In this document: positions 1 through 10,824 of the stretch, piece after piece
How positions within the stretch are numbered: the first letter of the stretch is position 1
Layout: each line of letters begins with the position of its first letter
Source: Lycium barbarum
Taxonomy: Eukaryota; Streptophyta; Magnoliopsida; Solanales; Solanaceae
DNA: 64,000 nucleotides
Reading direction: 5' to 3'
Assembly: GCF_019175385.1 (NCBI RefSeq)
Contig: NC_083338.1
Location: 68,828,712 to 68,892,711, forward strand
Made by a program: the position numbers and the translations under genes
Notes under the pieces: generated by a model
The model's database searches: none
What the model saw: the letters and a program-made list of their open reading frames with translations, nothing else
What the model was told of the DNA's origin: nothing

Positions 1-505
1 AATTTACTCCTGGAATGGTGGATCCTCAAACATATGGTCAAGGTTAGGGGTGAACAACACTTAAGTAAGCATGCTGAAAGGGATAATCTTTGGGATTTTT
101 GTCCAAACTTCGGAGAACAAAACAGGCAAAGTTGGACATTCACCTTCTCCAGATTGAAGGAAGAAAGCATTCAATGGATGTTCCATGACTTCGTATCTAC
201 TGAAGTTGTAGTCAAAGGAAGAAGGTGTCCATTTTTGCCGCTTATAGGAATTTGAGGGATTCACCCTTATGATCGTGCCCGGGTTCTAAGACAATTTGGG
301 AGGATCCAAGTTGTACCCCATATTGGAGGCATGGGAGATTGCATCATTAACTACGACATTGACAGACCAACAAGAGCTTTGAATTGTGTCCGGTAATGGA
401 AGGGTCGCATGATTTGGAGTCCTGACACTTTAGCCAATGATAGGCTTCGTCCGATTTGTGTTGTGGAATATAAAGATTGGTGGAGGGCCGACTTACAAGG
501 CACAC
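1..505 (+). pseudogene. HOST ORF1, DUF7745-like region (5' part)
   Basis: Frame 1 reads from the window edge to the insertion of element A with only two nonsense codons (TGA at 253-255, TAA at 394-396). Around them the protein contains PLIGI, then HPYDRARVLRQFG, then a W-rich tail ending EYKDWWRADLQGT. This pattern resembles the plant DUF7745 domain, which is common in proteins of retroelement origin; the function of the family is unknown. In Ogre/Tat elements an ORF of unknown function precedes gag, and the position fits that. The N-terminus lies outside the window. The 3' continuation is at 9981. The family call rests on pattern memory, not a search. Confidence 0.6.
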
Positions 506-2272
506 TGTCACGACCCAAGCCGATGAGTCGGGACGAGCGTCTGACCTCTAGTGACCAAACACCCCTATACTCATATCTGAATCTTACTGAACATCAAGGG
601 CCCATAAATGGCATAAACTGATCTCATGAAAGGAAAACATCAAAAACTCTATACAATCTGTGTACACCCATACATACTGAAGAACAGTGCAAACCAGCTA
701 GGCCACTACATATACTGTACACATAAGAATGGGAGCCGACAAGGCTACATCATCATACCAATACATACAACTATCTACAGACCTCTACAAGAATGAAAGT
801 TGTAGAAAGGACGGGACAAGGCCCCGTCATACCCATCTATGTACATCTCAAAAGAATGGCATACCAAAATAGACTACAACTCCGGATCAAATGGAGTGCA
901 CTGATCACTGCTGGATAAAGGTCCTACTAAGCTGGACCACCTGCCTGTCTACCTGCACCTGCGGGCATGAACGCAGCACCCCGAGCAACGAGGAGTCAGT
1001 ACGAAAAATGTACTGAGTATGTAAGGCATAAGAACAACATATATATACAAGAATCATGAATAAGATCTGAACTCATAAACTGAAATGACTATCTGCATGT
1101 ACCTGTATGAACTACTATCTGCTTGTATATGCATAAATCTGTGTAACTGACAATGCCACTGTGGGCGCATAATATGCATGCTCATGCCTATCAATGAAGG
1201 TCATACATCTATATATATGTGCCGGTATAACGCCTGATATATGTGTGTATATAACGCCTGCCTCTTTTCTCATATCATATCGGCCCCTCTGCGGCCATCA
1301 TCGTATACATTGCTGCGGTGCTTCCAGCCTGATTCTCATATCATCATCATATTTGTAATGCGTTTATAGCGCCTATATCTCTTCTCATACTTCACATATA
1401 TCTAATATTCGCGTATATAACGCCTTGTGGCCACGGGTCAATGTACATAAATATATAATGATTGTAATGCATGGGTAAACTATAACTGGCTACATAAGAC
1501 TGGACCCATAAACAGAAGGAACACTCATAAACTAGGTACATGAACATCAAAGACCGAAGGACTTCTAATGATTCTAAGAGTAGAGTAGTATGGATGCTCG
1601 CTTACTCGCTTGTTGACTCATATCATAGGATCATACCGAAGGAAAGAAAGGATAGCCTTAACATACCTTGACGTATATCAAATCGCCCAACCTCTCCCAC
1701 TTGAACTTGTAAATCTACAATTAAGATAACAAAGGCCTTAATTAGACTATTTGCCTCACTTACTAACCTCCTTTAGCTACATATAGAGCTTAACGATTTA
1801 TAGACAATATTTTCTTTGTAAGCTTAACAACTCTTCAACTTCACAATTGATCCAATATCAACCACAATAGCAAAGACAACACTTATATATAAATACATAC
1901 TCAAATTTATCCCTAATCATCTCTTAAAATAACCTCAAATCACTACCTTGCCCTTCATCAACTTACCACTTCCACAAATACCCTATCTTTACTCAAAGTC
2001 ACTAAAACTCTTGATAATCAACTTAAATATAAGGGTAGAAATCATTTACATAACTTGAGGGGTCTAAGATACCAAGAATCACTTCAACTCCAACTTCCTA
2101 AGCTTCATAACCTTGAAGAAACCCTAGAAGCAACCTTCTTCTTCACAAGCTCGGGTTTTACGAGCTCGGATCTTACCAAATCTCCACTAATATGATAGGA
2201 AATATTAGGAGAGAAAATATTAGGGTTTTCTGATTTGGAATGGAGGAAAAATAACAAATAAGGTCGTGAACC

Positions 2273-2283
2273 ATATATTTATA
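2273..2283 (-). promoter_or_regulatory. Putative TATA box of element A left LTR
   Basis: The minus strand reads TATAAATATAT; the right LTR has TATAAATAT at the matching place (9593-9601). It lies about 400 bases from the U3 end, just downstream of a GC-rich palindrome array. No transcript data. Confidence 0.45.
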
Positions 2284-2312
2284 CTTGGAAGCCAAAAAGC
2301 TACAGCGATCCG

Positions 2313-2460
2313 GTTCGACGAGCGGGCCGACGACCCATCGATGTGTCGACGGTCCGTTGACTTGCCCCGTCGACCTGCACCTGCAGATGCAATGCTGCAG
2401 AACCCTGTTGTCGCCGCACTTCGACGGTCCATCGACCATGTCGACGACCCGTCGACGATG
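2313..2460 (-). repeat. CpG-rich palindrome array in element A left LTR
   Basis: About 150 bases with repeated GTCGAC-type palindromes, for example GTCGACGGTCCGTTGAC at 2345-2361 and TCGACGGTCCATCGA at 2421-2435. It lies directly upstream (minus strand sense) of the putative TATA box. The right LTR has the same array in a more mutated form at about 9625-9770. Confidence 0.65.
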
Positions 2461-2677
2461 ACTGGTGTCTGCAGATTTTCTTAGATTCAGCTCAGATCGC
2501 GTCGATTTGATTCGCTCAATTTCTAATCCTGTAATTTGCCTGGAATTCCTGTCGGTACCCTCATACATGGGGTAAGGCACTTCCTATCTCCAAAACGCAA
2601 CCACGAGTCTCAATTCCAAGGGCATACCCGACTATGAAACCATAGGTTCTACCACTACGAACACGAGGGGTGTAACA

Positions 2678-2690
2678 TTTTCCCCCCTTA
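2678..2690 (-). promoter_or_regulatory. Element A polypurine tract
   Basis: The minus strand reads TAAGGGGGGAAAA and abuts the LTR start TGTTACACC. Next to it lies the conserved ATTCGAGGACGAAT-type palindrome found by all PPTs of the chromoviruses in this window. Confidence 0.8.
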
Positions 2691-2894
2691 GGAATATTCG
2701 TCCTCGAATGTTCGAACAATCCTGGGTTATAAAAATTTCGGCAGAGTTTCCCCTGTACTTATACCAATCCGTCCTAACACAGCAACCCAAAATATTGCCA
2801 CACAGGGCCACATACTACTACATACAATACCATGGCCTCACACGACCAATCACGATAGCTGAAAATAGAATAATACCTAGGGGTGATGATGCCT

Positions 2895-3089
2895 CAGACT
2901 GAACCTCCTGTACTGTTGGAAACAAATGCAAGTACTTAATCTTCATTGCCTCTTCTGCTTCCCAAGTCACCTCCTCAACATTCTTGTTCCTCCATCAAAC
3001 TTTAACTGAAGCTACATTCTTGGTTCATAACTGACGAACCTGCCTGTGCAATATAGCCACTGGAACCTCTTCATATGATAACTGCTTGG
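2895..3089 (-). pseudogene. Element A chromodomain
   Basis: After a one-base shift and a stop at the end of the integrase frame, the minus strand reads LSYEEVPVAILHRQVRQL, then VASVKV, WRN and VTWEAEEAMK, with two nonsense codons. This is the chromodomain pattern of plant chromoviruses (aromatic residues W and the EE.TWE block), which guides insertion to particular chromatin. Degraded. Between 2691 and 2895 no coding is seen. Confidence 0.65.
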
Positions 3090-4462
3090 TTACCTAGATA
3101 TCATCCACTGGTACAACTCTTGAAGATCTCCGATACACTTACGAAGCATAGACACATGAAATACCGAATGTACCGACTCTAACTCAGAAGGCAATTCTAG
3201 CTCATATGTCATCATGCCTACAGTATGAATGATCTTATACGGCCTAATATATCGAGGGCTCAACTTACCCTTCTTGCCAAATCTCATCACTCCCTTCATA
3301 GGCGAAACTCTCAGGAACACCCAATTGCCTATCTCAAACTCTAGCTTACGTCGCCGATTATCGGCATAGGATTTCTGTCGACTCTGAGCTGTTAGCAATC
3401 TTTCTCGAATCACTTTCACCTTATCAACTGCTTACTAAATTAAGTCTGTGCCTACTAACTGATTCTCCCCGACATCAAACCATCCTATGGGCGACCTACA
3501 TCTTCGCCCATATAAGGCCTCATACGGAGCCATCTGAATACTGGAATGGTAATTGTTGTTGTAGGAAAAATTGATAAAAGGCAAATGATCATCCCAACTA
3601 CCTTAGAAGTCAAGCACACAAGCTCTAAGAATATCCTCAAGTGTCTGTATAGTATGCTCTGCCTGTCCATCTGCCTAGGGGTGAAATGCAGTACTAAGAC
3701 TCACCTGAGTCCCCAATCCCTGCTAAAAAGCCTTCCAAAATTTAGCTGTGAACTGTGCTCCCCTATCTAAAATAATGGTTGTAGGAACACCATGAAGTCG
3801 TACAATTTCCTTGAGATAAAGCTTCGCATAATCCTCGGTTGCATAAGTAGTTCTGACAGGCAGAAAGTGGGCTGACTTTGTGAGCCTATCAACTACAACC
3901 CATATGGAATCATACTTTTGTGGAGTACGGGGCAAACCTGTAATGTAATCCATATTAACTACCTCCCACTTCCATGACGGAATCTCCATAGCCTGCAATA
4001 GACCTCCGGGATTCTGGTACTATTCTGCTATATCTCTTTTCATACCATCCCACCAATAAACTTCTTTGAGATCATGGTACATATTTGTTGAGCCTGGATG
4101 AATAGAATAGTGAGAGTTATGTGCTTCCCTCATAACCTACTGACGAAGTCCTGCAACATTAGGAACACATAATCTACCTCGATACCTGAGTACTCCATCA
4201 CCTGTAATCACAAAGGGTGTCTTTTCTTTCTGAGGTGTTGTATCTCAGTAATGAACCAAAAGATAATCCTCATACTGACGCTCCTTTATCTCTACTACCA
4301 AAGATGACACCGCTGTGTCTTAAACTGTAACCCCTGCATCACCTGAATCTAGCAATCGAACTCCGAGGCTAGCTAATTGATGAACTTCACGGACTATTTA
4401 TTTTTTCTCTAGTGGTACATATGACAAGCTACCCATGGATTTACGACTAGGGGCATCGGCTA
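3090..4462 (-). pseudogene. Element A integrase
   Basis: From the N-terminal side: part of the zinc region (HPGSTNMYHDL, around 4060-4110) whose CxxC half is missing; comparison with element C shows a loss of about 14 codons that includes both cysteines. The core reads [14 protein letters not shown] (first Asp), [15 protein letters not shown] (second Asp) and the GQAE-like Glu in a neighbouring frame; the C-terminal part reads [33 protein letters not shown] and [11 protein letters not shown]. Frames change at about 3420, 3720 and 4000. Non-functional. Neighbouring chromodomain lies just 3'. Confidence 0.8.
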
Positions 4463-5020
4463 CTACATTAGCTTTCCCAGGATGGTCAGAATATCCATAT
4501 CATAATCCTTTAGTAATTCTAGCCATCGCCTTTGGCGTAAATTCAAATCCTTCTGCTTAAAGATGTACTGGAGACTCTTAAGATCAGTATAGATATCAAC
4601 ATGGACACCGTATAAGTAGTGCCTCCATATTTTCAAAGCATGAGTCATTGCCGCCAACTCAAGATCATGGGTTGGATAATTCTTCTCATGCTTCCTCAAC
4701 TGTCTAGAAGCATAAGCAACAACCTTACTGTGTTGCATCAACACACAGCCCAATCCAACACCTGAAGCATCACAATATACTACATAGCCATATGTTCCTT
4801 CAAGAAGAGTCAAAATTGGTGTTGAAGTCAACTTATCCTTCAGCGTCCGAAAACTCTGCTCGCAAGCATCTGTCCATTGGAACTTATCTGATTTCTGAGT
4901 CAACTTAGTCAATGGGGCTGAAAGAGAGGAAAATCCTTCTACAAACCTTCTATAATAACCTGCCAAGCCCAAGACACTACATATCTTTGTTGGTGCCGTG
5001 GGCCTTGGCCAATTCTTCAT
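4463..5020 (-). pseudogene. Element A RT connection and RNase H
   Basis: An open 185-residue stretch: [26 protein letters not shown] (RT thumb/connection), then RNase H with [18 protein letters not shown] (first Asp), [16 protein letters not shown] (Glu), and [13 protein letters not shown] (Asp), followed by [17 protein letters not shown]. The DxE..D acidic set is present, though the usual TDHKSL is TDLKSL. The frame is closed at both ends by stops or shifts (4463 side and 5020-5137). Confidence 0.85.
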
Positions 5021-5772
5021 GGCCTCAATCTTTTAGGCTTCCACTCTAGTGCCTTCTTCCGAAATAATGTGACCCAGAAATGCTACAGAGTTCTACCAGA
5101 ACTCACACTTGGAAAACTTGGCATACCACTCTCTACCTCAAAGAATTCCAAGCACTGTCCGTAGATGTTCTGTATGATCAGCCTCTGACGGCAAATAAAC
5201 CAGAATATCATCTATGAACATAATCACGAACAACTCTAGAAATGGCCTGAATACACGATTCATTAAATCCATGAATACGGCTGGGGCATTAGTTAAACCG
5301 AACGACATAACACGAAACTCATAGTGGCCATATCTAGTCCGGAATGCCGTCTTCGGAATGTCCTCTTCCTTTACCCTGACCTGGTGATATCCTGATCTCA
5401 AATCTATCTTTGAGAATATCTAGTGCCTTGCAACTGATCGAATAAATCATCGATCCTCGGGATCGGATACTTATTCTTTACAGTCACTTTATTCAATTGC
5501 CTATAATCAATACATATTCGCAAGGAGCCATCCTTATTTCTTACAAATAATGCCGGTGCTCCCCACGGTGATGTACTAGGCCTAATAAAGCCCTTCTCAA
5601 GCAAATCTTTCAACTGCTCCTTCAATTCTTTTAGCTCCGCAGGTGCCATCCTATAAGGAGGAATAGATATCGGCTGAGTGTCTGGCAATAAATCAATAGT
5701 AAAATCTATCTCTCTTTCTGGAGGAATGCCTGGAAGCTCATCTGGAAACACCTCTGGGAACTCATTCACCAC
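5021..5772 (-). pseudogene. Element A reverse transcriptase
   Basis: Two open stretches. 5404-5772: [60 protein letters not shown]. 5138-5401: [40 protein letters not shown] and the catalytic FIDDILVY (YxDD-type). The join at 5401-5404 is a small shift within YFSKIDL-like sequence. Motif order is that of Ty3/gypsy RT, and the Asp pair is intact, but the frame is broken also at 5021-5137. Confidence 0.85.
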
Positions 5773-6309
5773 GGAGACAGACTAAAGAGTCGGCGACTCT
5801 GCTTACACATCTTGAACTCGAACTAGGTGAAAAATATACCCTTTTCTGATCATCTTCTCTGCCTTAAGGTAGGAAATAAACCTACCCTTAGGCGAAACAA
5901 CATTGCCCTTCAACTCTAGGACTGGCGCGCCTGGAAACTGAAATCGAATCTTTGCTCTAAAATCAACATTAGCATAACAAGAAGCCAACCAGTCCATGCC
6001 CATAATAACATCAAAATCAATCATATCTAACTCAATAAAATCTGCTACGGTGTGGCGGTCACAAACTATAACAACACAGTCGCGGTATACTCGCCTAGCT
6101 ATAACCGGATCACCAACTGGCATAGACACCTCAAAAGGTTTATTCAACTCGGGCTCTATCCCAAACATGCCAGCAACAAAGGGTGTAACATATGATAAAG
6201 TGGAACCTGGATCAATCAGAGCATAAACATCATTGGAGGAAATTGATAATATACCTGTAACAACATCAGGAGACGTCTCGCGGTCCTGTCTACCAGTCAA
6301 TGCATACAC
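5773..6309 (-). pseudogene. Element A aspartic protease
   Basis: Open from 6309 to 5803: VVTGILSISSNDVYALIDPG then STLSYV, the retropepsin active site with DPGS in place of DTGS, and later [20 protein letters not shown], the second conserved loop with GMDWL. The frame ends at two closely spaced stops before the RT part (5773-5803). The active-site Asp is kept. Confidence 0.8.
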
Positions 6310-7607
6310 GCGATGCTGAGGACGCTCGAGCTGGATGCTCCACTTCTCCCTCTACCCTGCCCTGCTGGCGTCTGAAAAACTTGCCTTGAAGGGCGCACAT
6401 CAGAAAAAGAACTAGCCACAGACCCTGTAGGCTGAACCATACATGTACCAACCCCCATCGGGCACTCCCTCATCCTGTGGCGTGGCTGCCCACAAGCATA
6501 GCAACCATCCAACCCCAATCGACACTGCCCAGTGTGTAGCCTACCACACTGAGCACACCGCGGCAAGGGTGGCCTCGTCTGGCCTGACTCCAGTCTGTAC
6601 TGAGAGCTTGATGCTCTAGAACTCTGGCCCGCTCCAGAATAAGAAGACCGATCAAACCTTGGACCTAGAAACCGCGGAGATGCACTCCCTGCTGAATGGA
6701 AAGGATATCGGGGATATTGATGTCTCTGTCCTCCCCTAGACTCACCCCCAATATATAAAATCTGGCCCACTTGCCATGGCCCCAGTCATGGTCTGTCCTT
6801 CGTTGACGCTTGCGGTCCTCCAAATTCTGTGCATATGCCTGTATAGGGAGATATCCATGCCTGGCTATAATGCGCCAGTTGTACAAGCATCTATCAAATA
6901 TGGCCCTAGACCAGCCACAAAGCGATAAACTCTATCCTCCATCTCAGCCACCATGGCTGGGGCATATCTAACCATAGAATAGAAATACACGCAATACTCC
7001 TGGACACTCATACTGCCCTGCTCAATGCATAAAAATCTATTTGCTCGGGCTCGCCTAAACTCAGGAGGTAGATAATGGTGAATAAAAGCATCCGAGAACT
7101 CTCGCAAAATAGCTGGAGGGGCATCCTCTCCCTAGATAACTCTCAAGTCTGATACCACTGTACTGCAATATCACGGAGTCTATACGAAGCCAACTCCATA
7201 GACTCGGCCTCATTCGCGTACATAACCCTCAAGGTCCTCTGCATACCATCGATGAAATCCTGGGGGTCTATATTTTGCTTTATCACTGAGAACTCTGGAG
7301 GACCTAACCGAAGGAAGGTCTTAACCCTTGTACTACCGGCCCAGTCTGCCTGGTCAACACCAACTCCCTGCCGCTGAGCTTGAGCAGCTACTAATCTAGC
7401 TAATAACTGTATAGCATCCCGCACATCCTGGCCCGGTGTATCCGGCTGAGGAACTGGGGCAGGTGCTGGAGGCGGGGTATGTGATATCGCATACGACCTC
7501 TCACTCTGAATCTCATCCTAGGCTCTCGTGGCCTGCCGAGTACGGCTAATAGCCTCACCGATCGCTCCCTTTCCCTTCTGGGCAGCTGTAGCTTTCTTGT
7601 GGGGCAT
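6297..7607 (-). pseudogene. Element A gag
   Basis: Start ATG at 7605-7607 gives MPHKKATAAQKGKG, like the gag starts of the sister elements. The frame breaks early and continues in pieces: 7143-7424 (GPPEFSVIKQNIDPQDFIDG), 6865-7107 (HHYLPPEFRRARANRFLCIE), 6665-6886, and 6297-6770 with a Ser/Gly/Arg-rich part and the zinc knuckle CYACGQPRHRMREC (CX2CX4HX4C). Gag forms the particle and binds RNA by the knuckle. At least three frameshifts and several stops. Confidence 0.8.
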
Positions 7608-7793
7608 CGCTGAAGTTAGAACAATTTATTAGAAAGCGAGCGCTTAACACAGGGCTCTATCGCACGATCTAAGAGAGAAAGAATGACATCATCCTAAATG
7701 TCCTGTAGCCTCCTGTTTATAAGTGTGGTGCATAAAATACCAATAAACAAGACCCTACTAGAAACGGTCTGTAGACAACCCTAGGACGGAACT
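7608..7793 (-). other. Element A 5' leader
   Basis: Between primer site and gag start. Shares GCTCTATCGCACGATCTAAG and the CCTCCTGTTTATAAGTGTGG block (+ strand view) with the leaders of elements B, C and E, so this leader is conserved between families. Confidence 0.6.
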
Positions 7794-7805
7794 GCTCTGA
7801 TACTA
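7794..7805 (-). promoter_or_regulatory. Element A primer binding site (tRNA-iMet)
   Basis: The minus strand reads TAGTATCAGAGC, one change from the usual plant initiator-tRNA primer site TGGTATCAGAGC, four bases from the 5' LTR end. Confidence 0.75.
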
Positions 7806-7809
7806 CTTC

Positions 7810-9980
7810 TGTCACGACCCAAGCTAATGAGTCGTGACGAGCGTCTGACCTCTAGCGACCAAACACCCCTATACTCATATCTAAATCTTACTAAACATCA
7901 AGGGCCCATAAATGGCATAAACTGATCTCATGAAAGGAAAACATCAAAAACTCTGTACAATATGTATACACCCATACATAATAAAGAACAATGCAAGCCA
8001 GCTAGGCCACTACATATACTGTACACAAAAGAATGGGAGCCGACAAGGCTACATCATCTGACCAATACATACAACTGTCTACAGACCTCTACAAGAATGA
8101 AAGTTGTAGAAAGAAAGGGACAGGGCCCCGTCATACCCATCTATATACATCTCAAAAGAATGGCATACCAAAACAGACTGCAACTCCGGATCAAATGGAG
8201 TGCACTGATCGCTGCTAGATAAAGGTCCTACTAAGCTGGACAACCTGCCTGTCTACCTGCACCTGCGGGCATGAACGCAGCCCCCCGAGCAACGAGGAGT
8301 CAGTACAAAAAATGTATTGAGTATGTAAGGCATAAGAACAACACATATATACAAGAATCATGAATAAAATCTGAACTCATAAACTTAAATGGCTATTTAC
8401 ATGTACCTGTATGAAATAGTATCTGCCTGTATCTGCATAAATCTGTGTAACTGACAATGCCACTGTGGTCGCATAATATGCATGCTCATGCCTATCAATG
8501 AAGGTCATACATCTAAATATATGTGCGTGTATAACGCCTGATATATGTGCGTATATAACGCCTGCCTCTTTTCTCATATCATATCGGCCTCTCTGCGGCC
8601 ATCATCGTACACATTGCTACGGTACTTGCAGCCTGATTCTCATATCATCATCATAATGGTTATGCGTATATAACGCCTATATCTCTTCTCATACTTCACA
8701 TATATCTAATATTCGCGTATATAATGCCTTGTGGTCACGGCTCAATGTACATAAATATATAATGAATATAATGCATGGGTAAATTGTATACATATAACTG
8801 GCTACATAAGACTGGACTCATGAACAGAAGGAACACTCATAAACTAGGTACATGAACATCAAAGACCAAAGGACTTCTAATGATTCTAAGAGTAGAGTAG
8901 TATGGAAGCTCGCTTACTCGCTTGATGACTCATATCATAGGATCATGCCAAAGAAAAGAAAGGATAACCTTAATAAACCTTGACGTATATCAAATCTCCA
9001 AACCTCTCGCTCTTTAACTTGTAAATCTACAATTGAGTTAACATAGGCCTTAATTAGACTATTTCCCTCACTTACTAACCTCTTTTAGATGCATATAGTG
9101 CTTAACGATTTGTAGAAAATATTTTCCTTGTAAGCTCAACAACTCTTCAACTTCCCAATTGATCCAACATCAACCACAATAGCAAAGACAACACTTATAT
9201 ATAAATATATACTCAAATTTATCCCCTATCATCTCTTAACATAACCTCAAATCACTACTTTGCCCTTCATCAACTTACCACTTCCACAAATACCCTATAT
9301 CTACGCAAAGTCACTAATACTCTTGATAATCAACTTAAATATAAGGGTAGAAATCATTTACATACCTTGAGGGGTCTAAGATCCCAAGAATCACTTCAAC
9401 TCCAACTCCAACTTCTTAAGCTTTCAACCTTGAAGAAACCCTAGAAGCAACCTTCTTCTTCACAAGCTCTGGTTTTACGGGCTCGGATCTTACCAAATCT
9501 CCACTAATATGATAGAAAATATTGGGAGAGAAAATATTAGGGTATTTCTGATTTGGAATGGAGGAAAAATAAAAAATAAGGTCGTGAAATACATATTTAT
9601 ACTTGGAAGCCAAAAAGCTACAGCAGTCTGGTTCGACGAGCGGGTCGGCGACCCGTTAACGTGTCAATGGTCCGTCGACCTGTGCCTGTAGATGCAAGGC
9701 TGCGGAACCCTCTCGACGCTGCACATCAACGGTCCGTCGATCATGTCGACGACCCATCGACGATGACTGGTGTCTGTAGATTTTCTCAGATTGTCTGATC
9801 GCGTCGATTCGATTCGCTTAACTTCTAATCCTGCAATTTTGCTAGGAATACCTTCTAGTACCCTCATACACAGGGTAAGGCACTTTCTATCTCCAAAACT
9901 CGAACACGAGTCTTACTTCCAAGGGCATACCCGATTATGAAACCATAGGTTCTACCACTACGAAAACGAGGGGTGTAACA
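7810..9980 (-). repeat. Element A 5' LTR (right copy)
   Basis: 2171 bases, colinear with 506-2677 and clearly homologous throughout. It holds the same conserved block (its inverted repeat has lost one arm base, CAGTAC / GTATTG at about 8301-8319), a TATA-like site at 9593-9601, and the palindrome array at about 9625-9770. Confidence 0.9.
9593..9601 (-). promoter_or_regulatory. Putative TATA box of element A right (5') LTR
   Basis: The minus strand reads TATAAATAT at the same LTR position as in the left copy. In the 5' LTR this would drive the element's own transcription. Confidence 0.45.
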
Positions 9981-10362
9981 AACGCTCCCTTCTAGGCCTA
10001 TTCTCTATAGCTGTGTCCACGACAAGGATTCGCAAGCCGAGATCCGAGCTCGTTTGATTCAAATGAGAGCTGACGACAGAGATGCCAAGTATTTGGAGAA
10101 AATTGAGCATGATAAGGCCGTCATAGAAAGTCTGAGGCATGAGTTGGAGATTACTAATGATTGTTTGGTTGAACTAGATGACCGAATGAATAGGATTTTA
10201 GACGATGTCGCTCCACTGACCTTCACACAGAAAGGGTTTCTTATGGAAGCGACTTTGACGTCAGCCCATCTTCATATCCAAACTACCCTCCGAAAAGCAA
10301 AGAAAGCCAAGACTGATAGGGATCGGGCTTCATCATTCACTACTGGAGGACATTTCTGCTAA
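9981..10362 (+). pseudogene. HOST ORF1, C-terminal coiled-coil part
   Basis: This is the continuation of ORF1 after the element A insertion. The frame is open from about 9983 to the stop at 10360-10362 and contains IRARLIQMRADDRDAKYLEK followed by a heptad-like, charged segment rich in E, K, R, L and I, as in a coiled coil, and a basic stretch before the end. There is no internal nonsense codon in this piece, unlike the 5' part. The function of ORF1 in this branch of retrotransposons is unknown. It is possible that the real C-terminus was longer; after the stop the sequence becomes AT-rich and non-coding. Confidence 0.6.
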
Positions 10363-10656
10363 TTTATTCTTATGCATTGTCTTTACTTTGTATTTTGTAC
10401 CCCTGGGGGGAAGAATATTATTACTAATGATTATGGGGCAATAGTTTAATGCAAATGGCACATTTATGTTTTAAACGTTTAGTACACTTCAGAACACACG
10501 TAGTATAATCTTATGAACTGCTTTGTGTGACTTTATTTGCTTCCATACGTTTCGTTTAAATGCTCAATTGATCTTGAATACTGTCCACTCACCCAAAGAA
10601 AACACAATGAACAAAAATACCCACACTAAGCCTAACAATTTTCTCAGAATCTGAAA
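10363..10656 (+). other. HOST spacer after ORF1
   Basis: About 290 bases of AT-rich DNA with no supportable reading frame. A G-run (CCCCTGGGGGG) lies near 10401-10411. It separates the ORF1 stop from the next short open frame, consistent with an untranslated stretch between ORF1 and the next coding region. Confidence 0.5.
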
Positions 10657-10824
10657 ATGAACAACAAGACTGCGCCCGAGCTCGAGGTCATGAAGAAGAA
10701 TGAGGTTTCACTGCGACGGAAGATTCAAGATCTCGAGAAGCAGATTTGGATAGTAAAGGCTAAGATTAAAGAGGCGAATGAATTATTAGATTCGGCGGAA
10801 AGCTCACCTGAAAAACCCTATTGA
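10657..10824 (+). CDS. Short coiled-coil ORF in HOST (55 residues)
   Basis: An ATG at 10657 opens a 55-residue frame ending in TGA at 10822-10824. It starts MNNKTAPELEVMKKNE and is dominated by charged and leucine/isoleucine residues with a heptad-like spacing (RRKIQDLEKQIWIVKAKIKE), so it would form a short coiled coil. It has no recognisable catalytic motif. It may be the N-terminal remnant of a larger protein that continued into the degraded region downstream with its Cys/His motifs. Whether it is a genuine separate ORF or a cut-off fragment cannot be decided from one copy. Confidence 0.4.
   Translation: MNNKTAPELEVMKKNEVSLRRKIQDLEKQIWIVKAKIKEANELLDSAESSPEKPY

Larger units (their letters stand above)
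506..2677 (-). repeat. Element A 3' LTR (left copy)
   Basis: 2172 bases from TGTCACGACC to GGTGTAACA, bounded on the inner side by the polypurine tract. It contains the conserved block at about 951-1030 with CAGTAC-N7-GTACTG (997-1015), a zone of short GCGTATATAACGCC repeats at about 1200-1430, a TATA-like site at 2273-2283 and a GTCGAC-rich palindrome array at 2313-2460. Confidence 0.9.
506..9980 (-). mobile_element. Element A: complete chromovirus (Tekay/Del-like), minus strand
   Basis: Two LTRs of about 2.17 kb (506-2677 and 7810-9980) flank a gag-pol on the minus strand in the order gag, PR, RT, RNase H, integrase, chromodomain. Both LTRs read TGTCACGACC at the left end and TGTAACA at the right end on the + strand. 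A polypurine tract and a tRNA-iMet primer site sit in the right places. The element interrupts HOST ORF1, whose frame resumes on the far side. The flanking pentamers (cacac at 501-505, aacgc at 9981-9985) match at only 3 of 5 places, so the duplication has decayed or the call is imperfect. A hand comparison of the first 200 LTR bases gives about 13 differences. Confidence 0.9.

Noticed and set aside
501..505. Target duplication of element A (cacac / aacgc)
   Set aside because: Only 3 of 5 bases match; element limits rest on LTR alignment and the HOST frame instead.
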